From positions 1 through 6,580 of the forward strand of contig CAMDSU010000098.1 in the NCBI GenBank assembly GCA_945907335.1: DNA of 6,580 bases. Direction: 5' to 3'. Position numbers and translations under genes: made by a program. Below are positions 1 to 6,580 of this stretch, in pieces; the stretch's first letter is position 1; each line of letters opens with the position of its first letter. The stretch comes from Bordetella parapertussis (GTDB lineage Bacteria > Pseudomonadota > Gammaproteobacteria > Burkholderiales > Burkholderiaceae_C). The notes under the pieces were generated by a model. That model was not told where the DNA came from. It did not search any database and worked only from the letters and a program-made list of their open reading frames with translations.

Positions 1-1584
1 ATTCCGGTGGGCTATTTGTATTGCATAGGCAACCCGCGCACCGACTGGCTGTACCAGACCGAACCGGCAGAGGGTTTGAACGGTCGCAGCCTGCGCTACC
101 CGCGCGGCAAAGTGTTGGGCGGCTGCTCCAGCATCAACGGCATGATTTACATGCGCGGCCAGTCGCGTGATTACGACCAATGGGCCGCCATCACCGGCGA
201 CCCGCGTTGGAGCTGGGAACACAGTCTGCCCTACTTCAAAATGCACGAAGACCATTACCTCGGCGCGAACGAATTACACGGCGCCAAAGGCACGCCTGCC
301 GAAGTGGTGAAACAAGGCCAAAGCATTTATCACCAGACTTTGCGCCACCGCAATGCAGGCGGCGAATGGCGGATTGAAAAACAGCGCTTGCGCTGGGACG
401 TGCTGGATGCGTTTGCGCAAGCTGCGGTGCAAGCCGGTATTCCCGCCACCGACGATTTCAATCGCGGCTCTAACGAAGGCGTGGGTTATTTCGAGGTGAA
501 CCAAAAAAGCGGTTGGCGCTGGAACACAGCCAAAGCATTTTTGCGACCCGCTTGTTATGCGCGACCGAATTTCGAAATGTGGACCTCGGCTCAAGTGGCC
601 AAGCTGCACATAAACACGCAAGCCGACGGCAGCATCGCCTGCACCGGTGTGGACGTGTGGAACGGCGATGAGCGCGTGCAAGCAGTAGCGCGCCAATCGG
701 TGGTGCTGTGCGCCGGTGCGATTGGTACGCCGCAATTGCTGCAACTCTCAGGCATTGGCCCAGCGGCGCTGCTGCAACAACACGGCATCAAGCCAGTGGT
801 TGATCTGCCGGGTGTGGGCGCGAATTTGCAAGACCATTTGCAAATCCGCGCGGTGTTCAAAGTCAAAGGCGTAAAAACTTTGAACACCATGGCCAACAGT
901 TGGTGGGGCAAAGCCGCTATCGGTTTGGAATACCTGTTGCATCGCAGCGGCCCGATGAGCATGGCGCCTTCTCAACTCGGCGCGTTCACCCGCAGCGACC
1001 CCTCGCAAGCCTGGCCGAACATCGAATACCACGTGCAGCCGCTCAGCCTTGATGCATTCGGCGAACCGCTGCACAGCTTTCCTGCGTTCACCGCCAGCGT
1101 CTGCAACCTCAGCCCATCCAGTCGCGGCACGGTCAACATACAAAGCGCGGACTTTTCGCAAGCCCCGCTGATCGCGCCAAATTATTTATCCACCGACGAA
1201 GACCGCCGCGTGGCCGCAGACTCTTTGCGCGTGACACGCCGCATCGCCGCGCAACCGGCGCTGTCTCAATACCAGCCCGAGGAATGGAAGCCGGGCACGC
1301 AGTTTCAAACCGACGATGAACTCGCTCGTCTGGCCGGTGACATAGGCACCACGATTTTTCATCCGGTCGGCACCGCACGCATGGGTCGCATGGATGACCC
1401 GTTGGCAGTGGTTGACAGTGAGTTGCGCGTGCTTGACGGGCGCGGCGGCTTGGTAGGCGGCCTTCGTATCGCCGACGCCTCTGTCATGCCAACCATCACC
1501 AGCGGCAACACCAACAGTCCGGTGTTGATGATTGCAGAACGCGCCGCAGAATTACTGGCCATGGATGCCGCTGAACTCGGGTAA
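1..1584 (+). CDS. GMC-family FAD-dependent oxidoreductase (choline/alcohol dehydrogenase-like), 5'-truncated by window edge
   Basis: Flavoprotein of the glucose-methanol-choline family, which oxidises an alcohol to an aldehyde using FAD. 527 residues are visible, in frame from base 1. The N-terminal Rossmann segment with the FAD GxGxxG motif is missing because the window starts inside the gene; full-length relatives (E. coli BetA, about 556 aa) suggest 50-60 residues are lost. A GTG at position 7 should not be taken as the start. Visible marks, numbered from base 1: a GMC signature-1-like stretch GKVLGGCSSING (36-47), signature 2 GAIGTPQLLQLSGIG (239-253), LPGVGANLQDHL, and the C-terminal active-site pair: His454 in HPVGTARMG and the second Asn of GNTN (Asn505). 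It ends with TAA at 1582-1584. The substrate cannot be told: choline, a polyethylene-glycol-type alcohol or another primary alcohol are all possible, and no betaine genes are next to it. Family assignment is very sure, substrate unknown. Confidence 0.93.
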   Translation: MPVGYLYCIGNPRTDWLYQTEPAEGLNGRSLRYPRGKVLGGCSSINGMIYMRGQSRDYDQWAAITGDPRWSWEHSLPYFKMHEDHYLGANELHGAKGTPAEVVKQGQSIYHQTLRHRNAGGEWRIEKQRLRWDVLDAFAQAAVQAGIPATDDFNRGSNEGVGYFEVNQKSGWRWNTAKAFLRPACYARPNFEMWTSAQVAKLHINTQADGSIACTGVDVWNGDERVQAVARQSVVLCAGAIGTPQLLQLSGIGPAALLQQHGIKPVVDLPGVGANLQDHLQIRAVFKVKGVKTLNTMANSWWGKAAIGLEYLLHRSGPMSMAPSQLGAFTRSDPSQAWPNIEYHVQPLSLDAFGEPLHSFPAFTASVCNLSPSSRGTVNIQSADFSQAPLIAPNYLSTDEDRRVAADSLRVTRRIAAQPALSQYQPEEWKPGTQFQTDDELARLAGDIGTTIFHPVGTARMGRMDDPLAVVDSELRVLDGRGGLVGGLRIADASVMPTITSGNTNSPVLMIAERAAELLAMDAAELG

Positions 1585-1594
1585 TCACCAGTGA

Positions 1595-1625
1595 GTACGG
1601 CCACGTTCATGGCCTACATTTCTTT
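1595..1625 (+). terminator. Possible weak terminator / stem-loop after the GMC gene
   Basis: Ten bases after the GMC stop codon, GTA(C)GGCCA (1595-1603) can pair with TGGCCTAC (1610-1617). This gives an 8-bp stem with one bulged C (1598) and a 6-base loop (CGTTCA). A pyrimidine-rich run, ATTTCTTT (1618-1625), follows. Position and shape fit a weak intrinsic terminator or 3'-end stabiliser of the GMC transcript. The T run is interrupted by a C and the stem is imperfect, so this is tentative. Confidence 0.35.
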
Positions 1626-1679
1626 GACTCAAAGCGATGTGCTCAAACACATGGCTGACGAGGGTCTGAGGAGACGATA

Positions 1680-1715
1680 TTGCGCAGCCTCCACAAGGCG
1701 GTATGCGTGACATGA
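1680..1715 (+). CDS. Possible 11-residue leader ORF upstream of the TSUP gene (speculative)
   Basis: A TTG codon at 1680 lies 6 nt after a good Shine-Dalgarno core, AGGAG (1669-1673). It opens an 11-codon frame, MRSLHKAVCVT, that stops with TGA at 1713-1715, one base before the terminator hairpin at 1717. That placement resembles a leader peptide of an attenuator. Against it: the start codon is TTG, the peptide has no run of one amino acid (a single Cys only), and an 11-codon frame arises easily by chance. No family is recognised. Confidence 0.2.
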   Translation: MRSLHKAVCVT

Positions 1716-1765
1716 GAAAAGCACCGCATAACGGTGCTTTTTTTTCGACAAGAAGAAAGCCTTGA
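1703..1765 (+). CDS. Possible 20-residue upstream ORF overlapping the TSUP start (speculative)
   Basis: ATG at 1703 opens a 20-codon frame that passes through the terminator hairpin. Its TGA (1763-1765) shares its last base with the TSUP ATG (1765-1767), making a TGATG junction. A weak AAGG (1695-1698) lies 4 nt before the ATG. The junction would allow translational coupling if the frame is used. Reading through a GC-stem/T-tract hairpin always yields a peptide like KAPHNGAFF, so the peptide itself carries no evidence of function. Confidence 0.15.
   Translation: MRDMRKAPHNGAFFSTRRKP
1717..1745 (+). terminator. Strong intrinsic-terminator-like hairpin
   Basis: AAAAGCACCG (1717-1726) pairs perfectly with CGGTGCTTTT (1732-1741) around a 5-base loop (CATAA). 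The run of eight T (1738-1745) makes this a textbook Rho-independent terminator on the + strand. It lies 133 nt after the GMC stop and only about 20 nt before the TSUP start. It therefore either ends the GMC transcript, with the TSUP promoter overlapping or upstream of it, or sits in the TSUP leader as an attenuator. The opposite strand has only four T after the stem, so termination there would be weaker, and no - strand gene needs it. Confidence 0.88.
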
Positions 1766-2523
1766 TGGACATTTTGCTGGTCAGCCTGATGTCGGCGCTG
1801 GCCGGCTTTGTCGATGCGGTGGTCGGTGGCGGCGGGCTGATTTTGGTGCCGGCGCTGTTCGCGGCTTACCCCACCGCGCACCCAGCCAGTTTGCTGGGCA
1901 CCAACAAATCCGCCTCTGTCTGGGGCACACTGTTTGCGGCTTGGCATTACAACCGTCGCGTGACTCTGGCTTGGCGCGCATTGCTTTGGGCCAGTGCGCT
2001 GGCGTTCATCGGCTCTTGGGCAGGGGCTTACTTGCTTACCTTGGTCTCCCCGTACTATTTGCGCCAAGCCTTGCCCGCGGTGCTGATTGCATTATTGGGT
2101 TACACCTTGTGGCACAAACAACTGGGTCAAACCCATGCCCCGCGTTTCCAAGCGCGCAAACAAGCCCTTTATATGGCAATGATTGGCTGCACGATTGGTT
2201 TTTACGATGGTTTTTTCGGGCCGGGAACAGGCAGTTTTTTGGTGTTCTTATTGGTGCGCGTTTTGGGGTTCGATTTTTTACATGCCTCGGCACACAGCAA
2301 AGTGATGAACCTATCAAGCAACTTGGCGGCTGTACTGTTGCTCTCTTGGCAAGGCCATGTGTGGTGGCACTTAGGCATACCGCTGGCACTGGCCAATGTG
2401 GCGGGCAGTTTGCTTGGCAGTCGCATGGCCCTGAAACACGGGGCGGTGTTTGTGCGCTGGCTGTTTATTTTGGTGGTGGCTGCCCTGGCCCTCAAGACTG
2501 CGCGCGACGCATGGTTTGTGTAG
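1765..2523 (+). CDS. TSUP (TauE/SafE) family integral membrane protein, YfcA-like
   Basis: A 252-residue, very hydrophobic inner-membrane protein with about 7-8 predicted membrane segments. It belongs to the TSUP family, whose characterised members move sulfite, sulfoacetate or related organosulfur anions. Family marks: GFVDAVVGGGG (14-24), with PAL at 29-31, in the first half; GTNKSA (45-50); and the second-half repeat GFYDGFFGPGTGSF (145-158) followed by HSKVMNLSSN (177-186). These match the E. coli YfcA pattern closely, including its usual length (about 269 aa). The ATG at 1765 is chosen over the adjacent TTG at 1762. A weak purine-rich site (GAAAG, 1755-1759) lies 5 nt upstream, and the first membrane segment begins straight after the Met. 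The TAG stop is 3 bp from the mrdA stop on the other strand. The substrate is unknown; neighbouring genes say nothing about sulfur metabolism. Confidence 0.93.
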   Translation: MDILLVSLMSALAGFVDAVVGGGGLILVPALFAAYPTAHPASLLGTNKSASVWGTLFAAWHYNRRVTLAWRALLWASALAFIGSWAGAYLLTLVSPYYLRQALPAVLIALLGYTLWHKQLGQTHAPRFQARKQALYMAMIGCTIGFYDGFFGPGTGSFLVFLLVRVLGFDFLHASAHSKVMNLSSNLAAVLLLSWQGHVWWHLGIPLALANVAGSLLGSRMALKHGAVFVRWLFILVVAALALKTARDAWFV

Positions 2524-2526
2524 CTT

Positions 2527-4515
2527 TCAGGGCTCTTCTTCCACGGTCGGCTCAGCAGGCACATTGATGACCTTTGGCGGCCATGGTACGGCGGACGCTG
2601 GGCGACGCTTGCCGATCGGCCGCGTCGCCTGACCGACACGCACCGCCTCCATGTCTTCTTGAGACGGATACATACCGAGCAATACAAAATCAAACACCCG
2701 TCTTGCAATAGGCGCTGCATTTTGCGCACCAAAACCAGCGTTTTCCACCACCATGGCCAAAGCTATTTTGGGGTTGTCGGCTGGGGCGTAGGCAATATAC
2801 AGCGCATGGTCACGCAAACGCTCGTCAATTTTCTTGGCGTCATACACTTCATTTTGCTTGATGGTGAATACTTGGGCTGTGCCAGTTTTGCCCCCGCTTG
2901 AGTATTCCGCGCCGACAAAGCTTCCTGCCGAAGTGCCTTCTAAGTTCACCTCCACCAAAGCTTGTCGAATCAGCGCAATATCTTCCGGCTTGAATGGCAA
3001 AGGTTGTGGCAGCTCTTTGACCACCGCCTGCTTTTCTTTGGTCTCAATGTCCACCACTTCGCGCACCAAATGTGGCCTGATGCGGTTTCCGTTATTGACG
3101 ATGATGGACAAGCCTTGTGCCAACTGCAACATGGTGAAACTGTTGTAGCCTTGGCCAATGCCCAATGAAATAGTCTCACCAGAGTACCAGCGTTTTTGTT
3201 CCGGGCGCTTATAGGTTTTTTGTTTCCATGCGGTAGAGGGCAAAATACCTTTGGACTCTCCTTGGATATCAATGCCGGTGAGTTGCCCAAAACCAAACAA
3301 ACCCATTTGTTCGTAAATCAGGTCCACCCCCATATCGCGGGCCAACAAATAGTAATAGGTGTCGCATGACTCAACGATTGCCTTGCGTAAATCTACGGTG
3401 CCATGACCGCTCTCTTTGTCATCGCGGAATTTATGACTGCCGAACATAAAAAAACCGGGGTCATTGATGGATTGTTCGGGGGTACGCCGACCGGTATTGA
3501 GCGAGGCCAGCGACATAAAAGGTTTATAGGTCGAGCCGGGCGGATACGTGCCTCTGAGTGCGCGGTTCAGCAACGGCTTGTCTGGCGATTCATTGAGCTT
3601 TTGCCAGTTTTTGACATCAATGCCTTCGACGAACAAGTTGGGGTCAAAGGTGGGCTTGCTGACAAACGCCAATACCTCGCCGTTACTGGGGTCGATGGCC
3701 ACCAAAGCCCCTCGTCGGTCCCCATACATTTCCTCAACCAATTGCTGTAACTTGATATCAATGGACAGCACCACGGTGTTGCCGGGCGTGGCTGGACTGC
3801 TGCGCAAGCGGCGAACCGCATGTCCGCCCGCAGAGGTTTCCATCTCATGCACCCCGGTGATACCGTGCAACTGGCGCTCATAACTTTGCTCAATACCCAG
3901 TTTGCCTATGTAGTCAGTGCCATGGTAATTGCCGGCATCCTCTTGCTCTTCAAGTTTTTCTTTTTCAGCCGGATTGATACGCCCTATGTAGCCAATCACA
4001 TGGCTGGCCAATTCGTTGTAGGGGTAATTGCGAAACAAACGGGCACGGATTTCGACGCCAGGAAAGCGGTAACGCTGAGCAGCAAAACGAGCGACTTCCT
4101 CGTCGCTCAAGCGGGTGCGGATCGGCACAGATTCAAAGCTTTTGGATTCTTCAAGAAGTTTGCGAAATCGACGTTTATCGCGTCCCTGAATGTCTATCAG
4201 TTCAGCCAGTTTTGTAAAAACATCATCCAGGGGCTCCACCAGTTTGGACGGGGTGATCTCCAATGTGTAGGCTGAGTAATTGGTGGCCAACACAATACCG
4301 TTGCGGTCCATGATGACGCCACGGTTAGGTACGATGGGAACAATAGCGGTGCGGTTGCTTTCGGCTTGCGCATTCAATTCCTGATAGCGCCACAACTGCA
4401 AATACATCAAGCGCAGGCTCAACAAGCCAAATGCCACCAAGACCATCAAACTGGCAACCATCACACGCGCTCTAAAGCGCTGCAAGTCATATTCAACATT
4501 GCGCAACAGGCTCAT
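2527..4515 (-). CDS. mrdA: Penicillin-binding protein 2 (peptidoglycan D,D-transpeptidase MrdA)
   Basis: Class B penicillin-binding protein that cross-links peptidoglycan during cell elongation, working with RodA and the MreBCD complex; target of mecillinam-type beta-lactams. 662 residues (E. coli PBP2 is 633). Layout: short cytoplasmic N-terminus; one membrane anchor (about 19-40); dimerisation/pedestal domain with the PNRGVIMDRNG motif (63-73); transpeptidase domain from about 245. Catalytic motifs are intact: Ser328 in STYK (328-331), SCD (383-385) as the SxN-equivalent motif, and KTGTAQ (543-548). The tail after about 630 is rich in Pro, Arg and Glu and probably disordered. The ATG at 4515 overlaps the mreD stop by 4 bp (ATGA). 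No clear Shine-Dalgarno precedes it, so translation probably depends on ribosomes finishing mreD. The usual downstream partner rodA is absent; the gene ends 3 bp from the convergent TSUP gene. Confidence 0.97.
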   Translation of the reverse strand: MSLLRNVEYDLQRFRARVMVASLMVLVAFGLLSLRLMYLQLWRYQELNAQAESNRTAIVPIVPNRGVIMDRNGIVLATNYSAYTLEITPSKLVEPLDDVFTKLAELIDIQGRDKRRFRKLLEESKSFESVPIRTRLSDEEVARFAAQRYRFPGVEIRARLFRNYPYNELASHVIGYIGRINPAEKEKLEEQEDAGNYHGTDYIGKLGIEQSYERQLHGITGVHEMETSAGGHAVRRLRSSPATPGNTVVLSIDIKLQQLVEEMYGDRRGALVAIDPSNGEVLAFVSKPTFDPNLFVEGIDVKNWQKLNESPDKPLLNRALRGTYPPGSTYKPFMSLASLNTGRRTPEQSINDPGFFMFGSHKFRDDKESGHGTVDLRKAIVESCDTYYYLLARDMGVDLIYEQMGLFGFGQLTGIDIQGESKGILPSTAWKQKTYKRPEQKRWYSGETISLGIGQGYNSFTMLQLAQGLSIIVNNGNRIRPHLVREVVDIETKEKQAVVKELPQPLPFKPEDIALIRQALVEVNLEGTSAGSFVGAEYSSGGKTGTAQVFTIKQNEVYDAKKIDERLRDHALYIAYAPADNPKIALAMVVENAGFGAQNAAPIARRVFDFVLLGMYPSQEDMEAVRVGQATRPIGKRRPASAVPWPPKVINVPAEPTVEEEP
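2601..2629. repeat. Nested inverted repeat in the 3' end of mrdA
   Basis: GGCGACGC (2601-2608) is the exact reverse complement of GCGTCGCC (2622-2629). The 13-base loop between them contains a second perfect palindrome, GCCGATCGGC (2611-2620). It lies inside mrdA codons for the C-terminal tail (around residues 629-639) and about 78 nt past the TSUP stop codon. The RNA from either strand would form a stable GC-rich hairpin. Neither side has a T run, so it is not a classical intrinsic terminator; a 3'-end stabiliser or pause site is possible. Confidence 0.6.
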
Positions 4516-5045
4516 AAAGGTCGGTGCTTGTCGGGGTCAGGGGCGCGGCGTTGGGGCGCGAGCAACAACACGGTAATGACCGGCCACATCAAAGCCTGCA
4601 GCACAGGCGGCAAAAGAAACGCCCATCCGGGGAATAAACCGCCTGCGGCGATACGCACTGACAACTCCAGCAATTGTGCGGCCATGAATACGGGCAATAC
4701 TTGCAAGGCTTGTGAGGGCACATCAAACCACAAAATACGGCGGTGAATCATGGTGGCCAAATAGCCCTGGACGGTGTAGCTGAGTGCATGTTGGCCCAGT
4801 AAAGATGTCTGATGGACATCGGTGAGTAAGCCCAGAATAAAAGATATTCCCACACCGACTTTCAGCGGTTGATGGATGGCCCAAAACACCAACACCAGCG
4901 CCAACCAGTCGGGTGCCCAAGCGGCATTGCCCAACCAAGACATGCTCTGCAACATGTCCAATACAAACGCCGCCAACAGGGTCAGCAACATAAACAAAGG
5001 ACTGACCGGCAAGAGCAATTGCTGACCACGCGGCATGATCATCAT
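4512..5045 (-). CDS. mreD: Rod shape-determining protein MreD
   Basis: Inner-membrane protein of the elongasome that works with MreC to link MreB filaments to the wall-building enzymes. 177 residues (usual about 160-175), hydrophobic throughout, with six likely membrane segments (about 16-36, 46-58, 62-76, 84-100, 112-130, 146-163). The family's conserved stretch appears as ILGLLTDVHQTSLLGQHALSY-like sequence at 70-90. The identity is firm mainly from its place between mreC and mrdA, since MreD sequences diverge. Two ATGs compete for the start: 5045 (4-bp overlap with the mreC stop) and 5042 (TGATG, 1-bp overlap). The Shine-Dalgarno AAGGAG at 5050-5055 is 4 nt from the first and 7 nt from the second, so the second ATG, giving 176 residues, is arguably the better start. 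Its TGA overlaps the mrdA ATG. Confidence 0.92.
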   Translation of the reverse strand: MMIMPRGQQLLLPVSPLFMLLTLLAAFVLDMLQSMSWLGNAAWAPDWLALVLVFWAIHQPLKVGVGISFILGLLTDVHQTSLLGQHALSYTVQGYLATMIHRRILWFDVPSQALQVLPVFMAAQLLELSVRIAAGGLFPGWAFLLPPVLQALMWPVITVLLLAPQRRAPDPDKHRPL

Positions 5046-5956
5046 TTGGCTCCTTTGACAACAGGTTGCGGCGCAAGAGGCAAATCGGCAAACCCTGGCA
5101 AGGAAAACTTGACAGGTTCAAGCACCATCACATGTCGCGCGCCTTGAACCCTGGCCAGCGATTCACAAAGAATGCGGGCAAACACAGAATCTGCGCGTCT
5201 TTCAATCTTCACCACTTTGGCAACAGGAATGCCAGGTGGATACACCCCATCGACACCACTGGTGGTCAGTACATCGCCGTCTTCGATGTCGGCATTGGTG
5301 GCCATGTAGCGCAACTCCAGCAACGGGGCACCACCTGACTCACCAAATGCCACGCCGCGTGCGCCGGTGCGGGTGTTGAGCACAGGGATGGAATGTTCGC
5401 GGTCTGTGACCAAAGTGATTTCGCTCACCAGTGGGTGTACCCGGGTGACTTGGCCCAAAATGCCTTGGTCATCCATGACAGGTGAGCTGTTTTGAACGCC
5501 GTGCGTGGCGCCTTTGTTCAAAATCATTTTGCGCATGAAGGGGTCTGCAGCTTCATACAACACTTCAGCGGCAATAGCAGATGTCGGATACCGTTCGCGC
5601 AATTCAAGCAAACGCCGCAGGTGGTTGTTTTCTAGGGTCAGTTGCTCGACTTGGCTGGCACGAACCGACTGCTCCAACAACTTCTTTCTTGAGAGTTCAA
5701 CCGCATTTAACGCGTCCTGTTTGCTTTCAAACACATCGTCTAGTTGATCCCAAATGGCTACAGGCCGAAGTGCCAACCATTGCACAGGGTAGACGATCAA
5801 TGACAACGCCCATCGGGCTGGCTGCACGATGTTGTAGCGCAGATCGGCAAACATCAAACCGCAAGACAGGGTACTGAAAAAAAGCAGTTTCGTCAGCGCT
5901 GAAGTGCCTTGTTTGAAAAAAGGCGGTGGCGAGCGATCCAGCGAGCCGAGTGGCAT
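5042..5956 (-). CDS. mreC: Rod shape-determining protein MreC
   Basis: Bitopic inner-membrane protein with a large periplasmic part; it scaffolds the elongasome and binds PBP2. 304 residues, normal for proteobacteria. Layout: cytoplasmic PLGSLDRSPPPFFKQG (2-17), a conserved-looking start in Burkholderiales; one membrane segment (about 21-38); periplasmic helix likely forming the coiled-coil dimer (about 73-121, rich in Leu, Glu, Arg); and the beta-rich domain (about 122-282) with GILGQVTRV (165-173) and SGVDGVYPPGIPVAKV (233-248). The short C-terminal tail is Pro-rich. The ATG at 5956 directly follows the mreB stop (TAAATG, no gap) and no strong Shine-Dalgarno precedes it. This points to re-initiation by ribosomes ending mreB. 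The TGA at 5044-5042 overlaps the mreD start. Confidence 0.96.
   Translation of the reverse strand: MPLGSLDRSPPPFFKQGTSALTKLLFFSTLSCGLMFADLRYNIVQPARWALSLIVYPVQWLALRPVAIWDQLDDVFESKQDALNAVELSRKKLLEQSVRASQVEQLTLENNHLRRLLELRERYPTSAIAAEVLYEAADPFMRKMILNKGATHGVQNSSPVMDDQGILGQVTRVHPLVSEITLVTDREHSIPVLNTRTGARGVAFGESGGAPLLELRYMATNADIEDGDVLTTSGVDGVYPPGIPVAKVVKIERRADSVFARILCESLARVQGARHVMVLEPVKFSLPGFADLPLAPQPVVKGAK
5050..5055 (-). promoter_or_regulatory. Shine-Dalgarno site of mreD
   Basis: A full AAGGAG on the - strand, within the last codons of mreC. It is the only clear Shine-Dalgarno among the internal junctions of this operon. Its spacing (7 nt to ATG 5042, 4 nt to ATG 5045) favours the second of the two adjacent start codons. 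Confidence 0.7.

Positions 5957-6580
<624 letters not shown>

Noticed and set aside
274..744. Long - strand open frames opposite the GMC gene (274-744, 748-1161).
   Set aside because: Shadows of a GC-rich coding gene, with no ribosome sites or recognisable domains.
1624..1681. Possible sigma-70 promoter for the TSUP gene: TTGACT (1624-1629), or CTGACG (1655-1660) with GATATT (1676-1681).
   Set aside because: TTGACT has no acceptable -10 at 16-18 nt, and the second pair has a 15-nt spacer with only 4/6 matches in each box. Too weak to annotate.
1591..1710. A 39-codon frame starting with GTG right after the GMC stop (also ATG starts at 1609 and 1651).
   Set aside because: None of its start codons has a ribosome site, and the composition looks like read-through of non-coding sequence.
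1585..2067. Long - strand frame across the intergenic region and the start of the TSUP gene.
   Set aside because: It runs through the terminator (giving a KKAPLCGAF-type peptide), overlaps a well-supported gene and has no recognisable protein features.
1734..2567. A 277-codon + strand frame overlapping the TSUP gene in another frame, longer than the real gene.
   Set aside because: The shorter frame carries all TSUP motifs and a membrane-protein pattern. The longer one is low-complexity shadow sequence.
3820..4275. A 151-codon + strand frame opposite mrdA.
   Set aside because: It lies entirely antisense to the conserved pedestal and early transpeptidase regions of PBP2 and shows no family features.

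Overview
The window looks like a chromosomal segment of a betaproteobacterium, most likely a Burkholderiales member close to the Comamonadaceae. This rests on the wording of the encoded proteins: the MreB C-terminal tail, the MreC N-terminus (PLGSLDRSPPPFF) and the mreB-mreC-mreD-mrdA order. The judgement comes from remembered family sequences, not from a search. GC content is moderate to high (not computed). I see no tRNA, rRNA, CRISPR array, insertion sequence, prophage gene or att site.

Left arm, + strand. Positions 1-1584 hold the 3' part of a GMC-family flavoprotein oxidoreductase (choline/alcohol dehydrogenase-like); its FAD-binding N-terminus lies upstream of the window. Next comes a 180-bp intergenic stretch (1585-1764), the only sizeable non-coding region. 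It holds an imperfect stem-loop just after the GMC stop, a strong intrinsic-terminator-like hairpin (1717-1745), and two possible very short reading frames. Positions 1765-2523 encode a YfcA-like membrane protein of the TSUP (TauE/SafE) family.

Right arm, - strand, read from right to left. This is the cell-shape and elongasome operon: mreB (cut by the window end), mreC, mreD and mrdA (PBP2). The genes abut or overlap by a few bases, so they are very probably co-transcribed and translationally coupled. MreB filaments, the periplasmic scaffold MreC, membrane protein MreD and the transpeptidase PBP2 together direct lateral-wall peptidoglycan synthesis in rod-shaped cells. The usual next gene, rodA (the glycosyltransferase partner), does not follow mrdA. 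Instead mrdA converges on the TSUP gene with only 3 bp between the stop codons.

Nothing here is clearly a new system. The part most worth a second look is the 1669-1767 leader of the TSUP gene: a terminator hairpin lies only about 20 nt before the start codon, short frames with plausible ribosome sites run up to and through it, and one alternative pairing could compete with it. That suggests possible attenuation, but it may simply be the terminator of the upstream gene. A second oddity is a strong nested inverted repeat at 2601-2629, inside the 3' end of mrdA and just past the end of the TSUP gene.
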